A stretch of 64,000 bases of DNA from an uncultured Alphaproteobacteria bacterium (GCA_943787175.1 CALSLK010000017.1:53393-117392); one strand, 5' to 3'. Shown: positions 1-11,616, counted from the first letter of the stretch. The notes: generated by a model from the letters alone, not told the origin. A program made the numbers and translations.

Positions 1-183
1 TTGACCTCGGCAATCCGACCATCCTGGCTGAACATCGTGCAGCAAACGCACTGTGATCGGAATGCCACATAGTGCGCCAATGACTGTGACAACATCACAT
101 CTTTACGCTTGCCCCCGCGATCTTGGTACTCACCCGCCCACGTTGATTCGGCACCACTTTGACGGTGCCTCCGTTTAGGAGTG

Positions 184-821
184 ATGCATGTTCGAGAAGG
201 CTGGGTGCTAGGAGCGCCAGCGCGCTCACGCCGTGATGTTCTCAAGATCCTGGGTGGCGCCGGTGCCGCCGCATTGGCATCAGGCTCGTCTTGTCGCACG
301 GCCCTTGCGTCGGTTCCGCCTGTTCCCGAAGTCAAGCCTGTCGGCGCCGGACTTCCTGGGCCCTGGAGACCTCGCGAGCTCGCGTTCGAGAATCGCCACA
401 CCGGGGAACGCCTCGTCGCGGCCTACTTTGACGGCGGAGCCGGTACGTCGATGACGCCCTTGGCGCCATTGCGCACCTGATGCGCGACTTCCGCAACGAT
501 CAGGAACACCCGGTCGACACCAACCTGCTGGATATTCTGACCGTGGTCCATGGCCGCCTGGGCCAGCTCATCCGCGCCCATCCAGATCGTCTCTGGCTAC
601 CGCTCGCCCGCAACCAACGCGGCCCTGGCCGCCCAGAGCGACGGCGTCGCAAAGAACAGTTTACCACCTCTATGGCCAGGCCGTGGATGTGCGGCATGGC
701 GGATCGCAGGGCTGAGCGACATCTATCGACGTCGCTCTCAATCTCGCCGCCGGCGGCTCCAGCCCTCTATGGCCGCTCCAACTTCGTCCACATCGACAGC
801 GGGCCGGTTCGCACCTGGTAG
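184..821 (+). pseudogene. MepK/YcbK-type (DUF882) Tat-exported peptidase, frameshifted
   Basis: The pieces of this gene lie in three frames. Frame one holds a Tat-like leader (SRRDVLKILGG) and the conserved start of the domain (RELAFENRHTGERL). A second frame continues with DALGAIAHLMRDFRND. A third holds the SGYRSPATNAAL motif. A further shift gives HLYGQAVDVRH (665-697), the metal-binding HxxGxAxD-type motif. The end, GRSNFVHIDSGPVRTW, is the typical C-terminus of the family. Family members are periplasmic zinc peptidases that cut peptidoglycan cross-links. At least four indels are needed to explain the pieces, so the copy is either dead or badly sequenced. Family assignment is fairly sure; the gene's state is not. 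Confidence 0.75.
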
Positions 822-861
822 ATTTGCTGACCATTCAGGATGACAAACGTCTGGTGCAAGA

Positions 862-894
862 CAGCCCCTGTCCATGAGGACATGGGCTGTTTTT
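862..894. terminator. Bidirectional intrinsic terminator
   Basis: A stem pairs CAGCCC...TGTCC (from 862) with GGACA...GGGCTG (to 889) around an ATGA loop and is followed by five T. It lies between two convergent genes, so it can serve both. Confidence 0.7.
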
Positions 895-2646
895 CAGTTG
901 CGGCTCAGGTCGCAGGCTGGGGCGCGGCAGTTCGGGTTCGGCTGCACCATCAGTTCCGGTAACACAGGCGTGCTCCACCATGCTGCGGGCGATCTCGTGC
1001 TCGCCCATGATGACGGTTCCCGCTCCATGGGCAACTGCAGATGCTCCACACCCGCATCGCTGTGCGCACGTGCCAGATTATCTGTATGGCCGGGATTGAG
1101 CGCACGCGCGCTGCTCGGCGATCTGGCCCTGCCTCGAACATGTCGGGGATCGCTATCAACAGCCAAGACTTGGCCCTCGCGACATGTTGGCTGCTTCGAG
1201 CAATCTCCGTCCGAGGCGCCGTTGCCCATGAAGACGTCCACGCCCTGCTCGCGCAAGTCGGGTTGCGCATCGGCATGTTGTTCCTCGATCACGAACGAAG
1301 GTGCTGCCCGTCGCGCCAGCAGGTCCCTGGCAATCCGCGTTCCGACACGCGGCCGTGAGCCGACGATCGACGGCATGATCTTCAAGCAGCTTGCAGTGTT
1401 CCGGCGCTTCCACCTCCGGCGCAGGTTCCGGCAGCGCCCTTGCGCTTCTCCAGCCAGGCGCTCAAGCCGATCTGCCCCAGAAGAACAGCAGGGGATTGGC
1501 CAGGATCGAGAGAATGGCGCCCTGCCAGAATCAGGTCGTTCGCCTGTTGCGGCAGCATGCCGAAGCGCCAGGCCCAGCCCGGCAAGGATGAACGAGAACT
1601 CTCCGATCTGCGCAAGGCTCGCTGAAACCGTCAGTGCCGTTGGAGATCGGATGGCGGAATGCCACCACGATCAGGAAGGCCGCGATGGATTTGCCGAATG
1701 CGATGATCAGGAAGGTGGCAATGACCGGCCAGAAATCCCGGATCAGGACCGACGGATCGAACAGCATGCCGACCGAAACGAAGAACAGGACCGCAAAAGC
1801 ATCGCGCAGCGGCAAGGTTTCTGCAGCCGCTTCGTGGCTCAGTTCTGATTCACTGAGAACCATACCGGCAAAGAATGCGCCCAGGGCAAACGACACATCG
1901 AACAGTTCGGCAGCACCGAATGCGACGCCCAGAGAAATCGCCAGAACGCCAAGACGAAACAGCTCCTTGGATCCGGTCCGCGAGATGTAATGCAGCACCC
2001 ATGGGATAAGTCGGCGCCCGCCAATCAGCATCAGCGCCATGAACGCGGCGACCTTGCCCAGAGTGATGACAAACGCGAGCACGATCTCGCCGGCGCCCTG
2101 CGCTTCTTCGGGATCACTGACCAGAAAATCTGCAAAGACCGGGAGCAACACCAAAGCCAGGACCATGACCAGGTCCTCGACAATCAACCACCCCACCGTG
2201 ATCCGGCCACGTTCGGTTTCAACCAGCCTGCGCTCCTGGAGCGCACGCAGCAGCACGACGGTACTGGCAACCGACAGTGCCAACCCGAACACGATGCCCC
2301 CGGTGAGTGGCCAGCCCATCAGTTCCGACAGCCCCACGCCAAGCAAGGTTGCAAAGGAGATTTGTACGATTGCCCCGGGCACCGCAATGGACCAGACCGA
2401 CAGCAATTCCTTGAGCGAGAAATGCAGACCAACGCCAAACATGAGCAGGATCACGCCGATCTCGGCCAGTTGTGGCGCAAGAGTCTGATCAGCCACAAAA
2501 CCCGGCGTGAATGGCCCGACCAGCACGCCTGCCAGCAGATAACCCACGAGCGCTGAAACCTTCAGGCGGTTGGCAATGGCGCCCAGAATGAAGGCCAATA
2601 CAAGGCCAATGACGATAGTTGCGATCAGAGAGGTATCATGCGGCAT
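894..2646 (-). pseudogene. YbaL-type CPA2 cation/proton antiporter with TrkA-N domain, frameshifted
   Basis: The N-terminal 330 or so residues are intact and form the multi-helix Na+/H+ exchanger domain (start MPHDTSLIATIVIG, with VGYLLAGVLVGPFTPGF and SFALGAFFAGMVLSESELSH). From about 1650 downwards the homology moves between frames: LPQQANDLILAG and FWLEKRKG in one, then the Rossmann TrkA-N domain in others (VGTRIARDLLARR, EQHADAQPDLREQGVDVFMG). Family members exchange K+ or Na+ for H+ across the inner membrane, and the TrkA-N domain gates them by nucleotide. Several indels within about 800 bp break the C-terminal half. The 3' limit is approximate. No repair by a single programmed shift is possible. 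Confidence 0.75.
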
Positions 2647-2726
2647 GACAAAGAGCCTGACGGGCGGTTTTGGAAAATCGGGCCATTAGGTCACGACGAC
2701 CATGGCAAGCACAAGACCGGCAAACG

Positions 2727-3896
2727 TCAACCGCTGCCAGATCCGAAGTAATCGGCCAGTTTCGCGCTTGCGGCATCAAGAATGCTGTCCTGCTTGGAGA
2801 AACAGAACCTGGCAAGGTGTTCGACCTTGCCCGTGCGATAAAACGCGCTGACAGGAACGGCAGTCACCCCGGCCTCGATCGTGATCAGACGGCAGAACTC
2901 CTCGTCTGTGCCGCTAAATCCAAGAGGACGGAAATCAGCACTGACAAAGTACGTACCGTCGGAAGGCAGAACGTCGAACCCGGCTGCCTTCAGCCCTGCC
3001 CCAAGCCGATCCCGCTTGGCCTGCATGTCACCGGCAAGGCCCTCAAAATAGGCGTCATCCTTGGCCAGTCCATACGCCACGGCCTTTTGGAGATTAGGTG
3101 CTGTCGTGAACGTCATGAACTGATGAGTCTTGGCAATCGTGCTCATCAGGGCTGCTGGACCTTCGATCCATCCGACCTTCCAGCCGGTCAACGAAAAGAT
3201 CTTACCCGCCGAAGCGATGCGCAATGTGCGCTCACGCATGCCCGGCAATCCGGCAATCGGGATGTGCTGCAGGTCATCAAACAGCAGATGCTCATAGACC
3301 TCGTCACAAACACAGATCACATCGTGCTCGACACAAAGACGCGCAATCGTCTCCAGCTCCTCACGACGGAACACCTTGGATGCCGGGTTCATCGGGTTGT
3401 TGAGCAGGATCATCTTGGTTTCCGGCCCAAACGCAGCTTCCAGCTCTGCAAGGGGCAGTGACCACTCCGGCGGCTGCAGACTCACATACTTTGGCACCGC
3501 TCCCGACCGCTCAACGATGGGCGGATAGGAATCATAGAGAGGCTCGAGAAGAATCACCTCATCACCGGGATTGAGCATGCCCAGGAAGCAATCGGCCAGC
3601 GCTTCGGTCGCGCCAGATGTCACGACAATCTCGCTCTGCCAGTCATAGTCCAGACCATAAAACCGTTCTGCATGCGCAGCGATGGCCTGGCGCAACTCCG
3701 GCAACCCGGTCATGGGCGGGTACTGGTTGGGACCTTCGATAAGCGCTTCTGCGGCAACACGGCGCACATCCTCAGGCCCATCCTGATCGGGGAAGCCCTG
3801 CCCCAGATTGATCGAGCCATGTTCGATCGCCAGGCGTGACATCACTTCGAAAACTGTCGTACCGAGCCCGGCCATGGTCGTGTTGACTGGCTTCAT
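2727..3896 (-). CDS. Class I/II PLP-dependent aminotransferase
   Basis: This fold-type I aminotransferase of about 389 residues starts at MKPVNTTM. The ATG at 3896 is preceded by a GGGGAGAG ribosome site, which decides the start over a longer reading. Family motifs are visible: LGQGFPDQDGP at the N-terminus, NPMNPASKVF, the CDEVYEH strand, and SAGKIFSLTGWKVGW, whose first Lys should form the Schiff base with PLP. Overall it resembles the kynurenine/methionine aminotransferase (YbdL-like) branch. The true substrate cannot be read from sequence. It lies downstream of nothing obvious and is divergent from the DUF2161 gene across 92 bp. Confidence 0.85.
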   Translation of the reverse strand: MKPVNTTMAGLGTTVFEVMSRLAIEHGSINLGQGFPDQDGPEDVRRVAAEALIEGPNQYPPMTGLPELRQAIAAHAERFYGLDYDWQSEIVVTSGATEALADCFLGMLNPGDEVILLEPLYDSYPPIVERSGAVPKYVSLQPPEWSLPLAELEAAFGPETKMILLNNPMNPASKVFRREELETIARLCVEHDVICVCDEVYEHLLFDDLQHIPIAGLPGMRERTLRIASAGKIFSLTGWKVGWIEGPAALMSTIAKTHQFMTFTTAPNLQKAVAYGLAKDDAYFEGLAGDMQAKRDRLGAGLKAAGFDVLPSDGTYFVSADFRPLGFSGTDEEFCRLITIEAGVTAVPVSAFYRTGKVEHLARFCFSKQDSILDAASAKLADYFGSGSG

Positions 3897-3988
3897 GCTT
3901 CTCTCCCCGAACGCTTGCGCGACCTTGCCGGACTCCCTCGCCCGAGGCAACGGTCCACACCGCAGGCGCCTGTGCTAAACACGCCTCC

Positions 3989-4705
3989 ATGGCAACGTTG
4001 CGCGAAACCGACCTCTATCAGCCCATCAAGGAATTCCTTGAAGGTCAGGGCTACGCCGTGAAGGGCGAAATCGGCCGGTGTGATGTGGTCGCGACCAAAG
4101 ATGACGCCGAGCCCGTCATCGTGGAACTCAAGCTTGCCTTCAGCCTGCCGCTCATCTTCCAGGGGCTCCAGCGCCAGACCATCAGCGACCTGATCTATCT
4201 GGCCATACCCACGCCAAAGGCCCGAAGCGGCGTCTGGGCGCAGCACCGCCGGGATGCACTCAAGCTCTGCCGCATGCTGGGTCTGGGCCTGCTGTTCGTT
4301 GACCTTGCAACAGGCAATGTCGAAACCATGCTGGATCCCACGGTCTACAAGCCGCGCAAACAGCCCAGGGCGCGCCAGCGCCTGTTGGGCGAGTTCCAGC
4401 GTCGCGTTGGTGATCCCACGGTGGGCGGCGGCCGTGGACGCCCGGTCATGACGGCCTACCGCCAGGACGCCCTTCGCTGCGCCATCGCCCTTTCACGCCA
4501 CGGCCCCAGCAGTCCGGCTGCTCTGCGCAAAAGTACAGGCGTCGAACGCGCTGGAACCATCCTCCAGCGCGATGTCTATGGCTGGTTCGAACGGGTCGAA
4601 CGTGGTGTTTACGCCATCACGCCAGTGGGGACGACAGCCCTGGAAACCTTCTCGGATACTGTTTCCAAGCTCGACGCCGAGCTGATTGCACTGCAAACAA
4701 GTTGA
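3989..4705 (+). CDS. DUF2161 protein, predicted PD-(D/E)XK nuclease-like
   Basis: A 238-residue soluble protein. The N-terminal third carries a restriction-nuclease-like core: LYQPIKEFLEGQGY, then GEIGRCDVVA, then PVIVELKLAF, which fits the D...ExK catalytic layout of PD-(D/E)XK enzymes. The C-terminal part (RCAIALSRHGPSSPAALRKS onward) looks like a winged-helix module. DUF2161 is a conserved family of unknown function that I associate with alphaproteobacteria. Nuclease activity is inference. The gene ends six bases before the NtrC-like site of glnB, so part of the nitrogen control region abuts it. Confidence 0.75.
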   Translation: MATLRETDLYQPIKEFLEGQGYAVKGEIGRCDVVATKDDAEPVIVELKLAFSLPLIFQGLQRQTISDLIYLAIPTPKARSGVWAQHRRDALKLCRMLGLGLLFVDLATGNVETMLDPTVYKPRKQPRARQRLLGEFQRRVGDPTVGGGRGRPVMTAYRQDALRCAIALSRHGPSSPAALRKSTGVERAGTILQRDVYGWFERVERGVYAITPVGTTALETFSDTVSKLDAELIALQTS

Positions 4706-4710
4706 TCATC

Positions 4711-4727
4711 TGCACATTTTTTGTGCA
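4711..4727 (+). promoter_or_regulatory. NtrC-binding site (enhancer)
   Basis: TGCAC-N7-GTGCA is a perfect dyad with the spacing of the NtrC consensus (TGCACCAWWWTGGTGCA). It lies about 90 bp upstream of the sigma-54 promoter, the usual enhancer distance. An IHF-like match with one mismatch to YAANNNNTTGATW sits between them at 4762-4774. Confidence 0.75.
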
Positions 4728-4789
4728 CCACGATCAAATGTATCACATTAGGAATCGATCTTAACTAATTGTTATTAAACAATCACTGA

Positions 4790-5188
<399 letters not shown>

Positions 5189-5231
5189 CCAAATCTGCCT
5201 TTACCCAACTATCGTCAATCAGGAGTAAGTC

Positions 5232-6641
<1,410 letters not shown>

Positions 6642-6666
6642 CGCTCAACTGCAGACGAACGGGAAA

Positions 6667-6703
6667 GGGCGCGGTTCCGGTTGGAACTGCGCCCTTCTTG
6701 TTT
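6667..6703 (+). terminator. Intrinsic terminator of glnBA
   Basis: A 12-bp stem pairs GGGCGCGGTTCC (6667-6678) with GGAACTGCGCCC (6683-6694), with one G-T pair, and is followed by TTCTTGTTT. It sits 25 bases after the glnA stop. Confidence 0.85.
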
Positions 6704-6737
6704 GATTCAAGCCAGATGCATTTCCACCAGCATCACT

Positions 6738-8327
6738 TCAGTTTTCAGCAAACGCCGGCAGGCCGAAATCCTGAACCAGCATGGCTTCGGCGGTTGCAAG
6801 CGCGCCTTCGACCCAACCGGAATCATGAGACCAGGCATCACCGCAGATATGCAGCCTGGTATCGGCAAAGGGGCGGCGCATGTGATCCATAACCCGGGCA
6901 GAATTCTCTCCGACCTTCCAGCGATACCATCCGCCACCATAGGGGTCCTCGCCCCAGTTCTTGTAGGTCGCGGCATAAGGGCGCGGCATGTCACCGGTGA
7001 TACCGTGTGAATCCTTCAACTGGCGCAGAACTTCCTCCACCATCGCCTCCGATGCCGGCAGGCTCTCGATCAGGGAAGGTGCCAGAGGTTCGCCGTTGGG
7101 GCCCTTCATGTCACCGGCCCAGTCGGCATCGTTGAAGCGGCGCCCGCCCGTCAATCCCTGCCAGAAGTCGATTGCCTGACCATCGTGGTAACTGGCCATC
7201 AGCAAGGCTTGGCCATCGGCCTCCTTGCCCCAGTAGTAGGTCTGGCGGATCGGAAGGTCCGTGATCGATTTGCCGCCATCAATGCCCAGTTCCTCCCACC
7301 AGGCCGTGTCGAAAGCCAGGTGGATCTTGGCCAGCGGACCAGCCGTGATGGCATGCATGCTCGACGCGAACCGAGGATCGGACAGGAAAAAGCAATCGGG
7401 ATCGAGCATTTCGATGGAACGTTTGGGCATGGCCAGGACCAAACTGTCGCATGACAGCATTACCGCACCGTCCGGCCCATCCATCGAGACCGTGAAGGTG
7501 TCGTCGGCGTTTCGCTCAACCAGACTCAGAGGGTGAGAAAGGTGGATTTCTGCGCCTTCGCGCATTGCGTCGCGAGCGATGGCATGTGGCAGGGCTTCAA
7601 AGCCGTTTTTCAGACGGTAAAACGCCTGGTCGGGATGAAAGGCGCGGCCCAGGAAACCAATGGCGTCGGCTGCGTTCCAGTTCTTCAGGATGGAATAGTA
7701 GCCAAGCTCATCGCGCATGTAGTTGAACCCCTCATTGCTGCGCCGCTCCAGCAGATAGGTCCACAGGCCCTGGTTGACCAGCGCCGGGTCGCCGGCAAGC
7801 GCCGCATCCAGATCGGGTCGGATCGTTGCTTCGAGAAGATGATCTCCCGCGTCAACCATGGCGCGCTCTTGCGCATTCAGGAAGTACGGCAGATCAGCGC
7901 TGCCTGCATCAGGCGCCAGACGCTGTCCTCTTAGATAGCTGAAGGCCGACTGATAATCGAAATCCTCGACCCCCTCCTCACCGATGAAACGCTCCACAGC
8001 GGCGACGACAAGACGGTGGTGGGATGTATGACGCATGCCGCCAATTTCAGCACGGTTGACATCCATCCCGGGCAATTGGACCGAGAGAAGGCGCCCGCCG
8101 AGCCTGTCGCTGGCCTCGAACAGCGCAACCTTGCGTCCCTGCTGGCTGAGGCGCCAAGCCGTGAAGAGACCAGACATGCCGCCGCCCGCAACGATACAAT
8201 CGTAATGATCGCCGTCTGCGTATGCAGCTCCGTTCCAGAAACCAACTCCGGCACCTGCAGCTACACCGCCGCCAAGAAGCTTGAGCATGTCACGGCGATC
8301 AGAGCGGGGGAGTTGCGTCGAGAACAT
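6738..8327 (-). CDS. Tat-exported FAD-dependent amine oxidase
   Basis: A 529-residue flavin amine oxidase. Residues 10-16 (DRRDMLK) plus a hydrophobic stretch form a twin-arginine signal ending near AYADGD, so the enzyme is exported folded with its cofactor. The dinucleotide motif AGGGMSG (residues 47-53) and the following RLGGRL bind FAD. The C-terminal ICGDAWSHDSGWVEGALATA closes the flavin site. The start has a strong AAAGGAAA site. Monoamine oxidase-like enzymes oxidise amines to aldehydes with peroxide release; the amine is unknown. It converges on glnA, perhaps providing ammonia, but that link is speculation. Confidence 0.85.
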   Translation of the reverse strand: MFSTQLPRSDRRDMLKLLGGGVAAGAGVGFWNGAAYADGDHYDCIVAGGGMSGLFTAWRLSQQGRKVALFEASDRLGGRLLSVQLPGMDVNRAEIGGMRHTSHHRLVVAAVERFIGEEGVEDFDYQSAFSYLRGQRLAPDAGSADLPYFLNAQERAMVDAGDHLLEATIRPDLDAALAGDPALVNQGLWTYLLERRSNEGFNYMRDELGYYSILKNWNAADAIGFLGRAFHPDQAFYRLKNGFEALPHAIARDAMREGAEIHLSHPLSLVERNADDTFTVSMDGPDGAVMLSCDSLVLAMPKRSIEMLDPDCFFLSDPRFASSMHAITAGPLAKIHLAFDTAWWEELGIDGGKSITDLPIRQTYYWGKEADGQALLMASYHDGQAIDFWQGLTGGRRFNDADWAGDMKGPNGEPLAPSLIESLPASEAMVEEVLRQLKDSHGITGDMPRPYAATYKNWGEDPYGGGWYRWKVGENSARVMDHMRRPFADTRLHICGDAWSHDSGWVEGALATAEAMLVQDFGLPAFAEN

Positions 8328-8632
8328 GCGAATTTCCTTTCTGGAATCCTACAAACAATCAGAGATGGCGATGCCATCATAAAATCAAATTTGCAAGCTG
8401 ACATAGCGTTCAGAACCAACCCATCACGATGCCTATGGGCAAGACGCTTCCATCGGCAACCAACGGGGCGAACGTCACAATTCAAAGCGTAAAAGCACGA
8501 AAGGGATATTGGCACTCGAACAGGCGCGACCGCAATAATCCGCAACTCCGTCTGTTGCCGCCACGACCGTAAATTGCAAATCCGAGCAATTGGCGCAATC
8601 ATAAGAACACAATATTGATGCTTGGGGAGCAC
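8328..8632. other. Intergenic region between divergent genes
   Basis: About 305 bp without a supported gene between the divergent amine oxidase and lipoprotein genes. It should hold both promoters, but I see no clear operator, riboswitch or repeat. Confidence 0.5.
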
Positions 8633-9064
8633 ATGAGATTCACCATCATTGCCGCGCTGATCATGCTCGTGATTTCGGGATGCCGGACAACCGATCCGCC
8701 CCGCACGCTGTTCACACAAACAGCCGATCGAAGTTACGATTTCGGCTCGATCGAATGGGCGTCGGGCGAATCAACACACATCTTTTACAAGACCCTTGAA
8801 CACAACGGATTCGTCAGCTTTTGTGCCTACGCGGTGTCTGCAGAGGGCATGAACAGCGATACCGAAGCGCGCATGCTGGACCAGCGCACCTTAAGCCTGG
8901 ACGATGTACCGCTCGGCAGCTCCGATTTCATTCCAGTCTACGAAACCAACGTTTCGCGCTCAGCAACAGCACATTGCATACAAACATCCATCGCCTGGGA
9001 GAAATCCTGGGGCAGTGCAGCGCCATACCTTGACGGCCCCAAGCGCGTTCGCTCGTTGGACTAG
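8633..9064 (+). CDS. Small lipoprotein, first of a tandem pair
   Basis: A 143-residue protein with a lipoprotein signal (MRFTIIAALIMLVISGC; lipobox VISGC), so it should be lipid-anchored in the envelope. The ATG at 8633 follows GGGGAG. The mature part has no motif I recognise. It is clearly paralogous to the next gene: both share a W-S/A-x-G-x-x pattern, then F(Y/I)xxLExNG and later S(S/F)DF and CI-T--W. Cysteines in the mature part could form a disulphide. No function can be assigned. Confidence 0.75.
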   Translation: MRFTIIAALIMLVISGCRTTDPPRTLFTQTADRSYDFGSIEWASGESTHIFYKTLEHNGFVSFCAYAVSAEGMNSDTEARMLDQRTLSLDDVPLGSSDFIPVYETNVSRSATAHCIQTSIAWEKSWGSAAPYLDGPKRVRSLD

Positions 9065-9090
9065 CCAACACGATGAAAGGACTCTTTGGA

Positions 9091-9516
9091 ATGAAACAGA
9101 CAATGGTGATCGCAGTGCTCGTGCTCGTCATTGCCGCCTGCCAGACAACGCGCACGCGTTTTGATGAGTCGGCATCTTATGGCTTCAACAAGTACACACT
9201 CACATGGAGCGATGGCGACAAGAGCGAAATTTTCATTCGCTCCTTGGAGCGCAACGGTCATCTGGCAGTATGCAGCTACGTTGTTTCGGAGAGTTCGCCA
9301 GGAAATCGCGATACCGAAATGGCCTGGTACAGAGTTCAGACCCTGTATGTGAATGACCTGTCGGCGGGCAGCTTCGATTTCCTACGGATTTATGGTGAAG
9401 AGGACTTTGCACCCTTCCAGGCGGGCTGCATTGAAACCACGACACCCTGGAGCCAGGCCTTTGCTGAGCCAGAGATTGATCTCGAAGGCGCAAGTCGGAT
9501 TGTTGTGAAGTACTGA
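9091..9516 (+). CDS. Small lipoprotein, second of a tandem pair
   Basis: A 141-residue lipoprotein starting MKQTMVIAVLVLVIAAC (lipobox IAAC). ATG 9091 lies nine bases after AAAGGA; an in-frame ATG at 9073 is less likely. It shares its whole plan with the preceding gene (LTWSDGDKSEIFIRSLERNG against IEWASGESTHIFYKTLEHNG), so the two arose by tandem duplication and then diverged strongly. They are 26 bp apart and probably co-transcribed. Function is unknown. Confidence 0.75.
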   Translation: MKQTMVIAVLVLVIAACQTTRTRFDESASYGFNKYTLTWSDGDKSEIFIRSLERNGHLAVCSYVVSESSPGNRDTEMAWYRVQTLYVNDLSAGSFDFLRIYGEEDFAPFQAGCIETTTPWSQAFAEPEIDLEGASRIVVKY

Positions 9517-9571
9517 ACGGCTTTGCCAGCGGGGCAAACACCCGCTAGACCACCTGATGTCAAAGCGAAAC

Positions 9572-9598
9572 GGGCGCGCCATGGGTGCGCCCTTTTTT
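9572..9598 (+). terminator. Intrinsic terminator after the lipoprotein pair
   Basis: GGGCGC (9572-9577) pairs with GCGCCC (9587-9592) and is followed by six T. It closes the lipoprotein transcript just before the MFS gene. Confidence 0.8.
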
Positions 9599-9617
9599 AT
9601 CAGCCAGAAGGCATGTG

Positions 9618-10820
9618 ATGACGCAGGTAACACCGGCAGCAGAATCCACCACCGTTTCATTGACTCCTTCGCAACGGCGCCGCGGCCTGACAGCCGTACT
9701 GTTGGGTATGCTGGTGATCGGCATCAATGTCGGGCTGATCAATCCGCTGATTGCGTTGAACCTGGAATCCCGTGGCATTTCCACCACCTTCAACGGGATC
9801 AACGCAGCGATGCCCTACATCGCGGCCATCCTGTTCGCGCCTCTGGTGCCGCGTCTGGCCAGACGTATGGGGTTGCTGGGGGTCCTGTTCCTTTCCGGCG
9901 CCATCGACATTGCCGTCATCCTGGCCTTCACGCTCAGCGACGACACCTGGGTCTGGCTGGGCCTGCGGTTCCTGATGGGCCTGGGCATGCTGTTCCACTG
10001 GGTGGGCAGCGAGATCTGGGTCAACGCGGCCGTGACGGACGCCAACCGGGGTAAAATCCTGGGACTCAATGGCGCTTTGTTTTCCGCGGGAATGATCTGC
10101 GGGCCACTGATCCTGGGACTGATCGGCACAGTTGGGGCACTTCCGTTCTACCTCTGTGCCTGTCTGATCATCCTTGCCATGTCCCCCCTGCTCTTTGCCT
10201 TTGGCACCGCACCGGACGCCAGGGGGTCACACAAGACCAACCTGATCGCCACCGTGCGCGCCGCACCAACCCCCATGGCGGGCGCGCTTCTGGAGGGCAT
10301 CATCTTTGTTGCCCTGTTTGTCCAGTTGCCGATCTATGGCGTGCGCAGCGGTATGATTGAAGTCGATGCCATCAATCTGCTGGCAGCACTGGTGATCGGC
10401 GGCACGATTGCGCCCCTGGGCATCGGCTGGCTGGCCGACCACATGGACCGCCGCCTGTTGCTGATCGGCTGTGGCGCCGTGACACTTGCGGCCATCCTGA
10501 TGCTTCCGGTCGTCTTCGGCTCGACCTGGATGACATGGGCATTGCTCATGGTCTGGGGCGGTGCCGGCGCGGGTTTCTATACCGTGGGTCTTGTTCGCCT
10601 GGGTGAAAAGTTCTCAGCCGCCCAGCTTGGTGCGGCCACGGCTGCCTTTGTCATGGCAACCCATATCGGCAGCCTGACGGGCCCGGTGATCGCAGGCATC
10701 GGCATGGATTTGTGGGATCCCGACGGGTTCATCGTCGCCATGGCAATCTCGGCCGCCGCATTCCTCGTCTTCGCCATCTGGCGCTATCGCGTGAGTGACG
10801 AGGACCGCCCGGTCAGTTGA
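9618..10820 (+). CDS. MFS transporter
   Basis: A 400-residue integral membrane protein with twelve predicted hydrophobic segments of the major facilitator type. The cytoplasmic loop after helix 2 carries the family signature (PRLARRMGLLGVLFL), and the loop before helix 8 has a second copy (GWLADHMDRRLLLIG). ATG 9618 follows AGAAGG; the longer reading from 9585 would run through the upstream terminator. Such proteins are commonly sugar or drug exporters, but the substrate is not evident. Its 3' end overlaps the convergent gene by eight bases. Confidence 0.8.
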   Translation: MTQVTPAAESTTVSLTPSQRRRGLTAVLLGMLVIGINVGLINPLIALNLESRGISTTFNGINAAMPYIAAILFAPLVPRLARRMGLLGVLFLSGAIDIAVILAFTLSDDTWVWLGLRFLMGLGMLFHWVGSEIWVNAAVTDANRGKILGLNGALFSAGMICGPLILGLIGTVGALPFYLCACLIILAMSPLLFAFGTAPDARGSHKTNLIATVRAAPTPMAGALLEGIIFVALFVQLPIYGVRSGMIEVDAINLLAALVIGGTIAPLGIGWLADHMDRRLLLIGCGAVTLAAILMLPVVFGSTWMTWALLMVWGGAGAGFYTVGLVRLGEKFSAAQLGAATAAFVMATHIGSLTGPVIAGIGMDLWDPDGFIVAMAISAAAFLVFAIWRYRVSDEDRPVS

Positions 10821-11616
10821 CGGCCTTCGGGTTCATCAGTTCACGGTAAGCCAGGCTGATGGCGCTGATCAGCAGGCAAAACACGATCATGAGAACCAGC
10901 GTGCCGATAAAGCTGATCACGACATCACCGATCAGTCCCAGCCCCAGCGAGGCAACACGGGCCAACAGGACCGGGAACAGGAACTGCAGGAATGCCATGG
11001 GCACGCCCACCATCAGGTAGAGTGATGCCAGGCGTGCGCCATTGCCTTTGGTTGCTTCCCAGCACTCCTTCAGGTCGGCTGGTTGTCCCAGGGCAATCAT
11101 GACCAGAACTAGGCTGACACGCGAGACCACCAGGGTCGCCAGAATGGGCCCTGCCAGGAAGAAAATGGCCAGGATGAAGCTGGCCCCACCGGCCATGTCC
11201 ATGGCTGCAGGCAGCATGCCCAGCCCCATGGCAAAGAAGATCAGCATGGCCAGGGCAACGAATGTGTAAACAAGTTCGGACTTGCCGAACCTCAGGAAAA
11301 AGCGTCGATCTGCGTGGGTTTCCCCCAACAACAGGGCGCGGTGCCAGCCAATGGCAATCATTGCCTGAACCGCCAATGCCAGAAACGCCATGAGGATGAA
11401 GTAGACCAGATCGCTGCCACCAATCATCAGCTCGGTGCCATCTTCATTGACGGTCGGCGCAATGGGGTTGGAAAATATCTGCAACATCGAGAGCAGCAAA
11501 GCCGCAAGCCAGCTCAGGCGCAGAATGGTATCCACCCCTCCAAACGTCACGCGGAACGCCTGCACGGCAAGGCGAGCAGGATTGATCTTGGGATTGGTGA
11601 GGTCACGCGGTGTCAT
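10813..11616 (-). CDS. Polytopic membrane protein, member of a local paralogue family
   Basis: A 267-residue protein with about six hydrophobic segments and no catalytic motif. It begins MTPRDLTNPKINPARLAVQA, and short polar loops separate the helices. Its plan (amphipathic N-terminus, early TM, a central TM pair, a WxxTxGN-type element before the last helices) recurs in the next two minus-strand genes, suggesting tandem duplication. The central CWEATKGNGARLASLYL matches TWRRTEGNTWRIFSVAL of the neighbour. Such proteins resemble predicted integral-membrane families with no known role. Confidence 0.7.
   Translation of the reverse strand: MTPRDLTNPKINPARLAVQAFRVTFGGVDTILRLSWLAALLLSMLQIFSNPIAPTVNEDGTELMIGGSDLVYFILMAFLALAVQAMIAIGWHRALLLGETHADRRFFLRFGKSELVYTFVALAMLIFFAMGLGMLPAAMDMAGGASFILAIFFLAGPILATLVVSRVSLVLVMIALGQPADLKECWEATKGNGARLASLYLMVGVPMAFLQFLFPVLLARVASLGLGLIGDVVISFIGTLVLMIVFCLLISAISLAYRELMNPKAVN

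Noticed and set aside
874..1848. A 324-codon plus-strand frame over the antiporter
   Set aside because: The minus strand carries clear TrkA-N and exchanger motifs; the plus frame has low-complexity Arg/Ser/Ala content.
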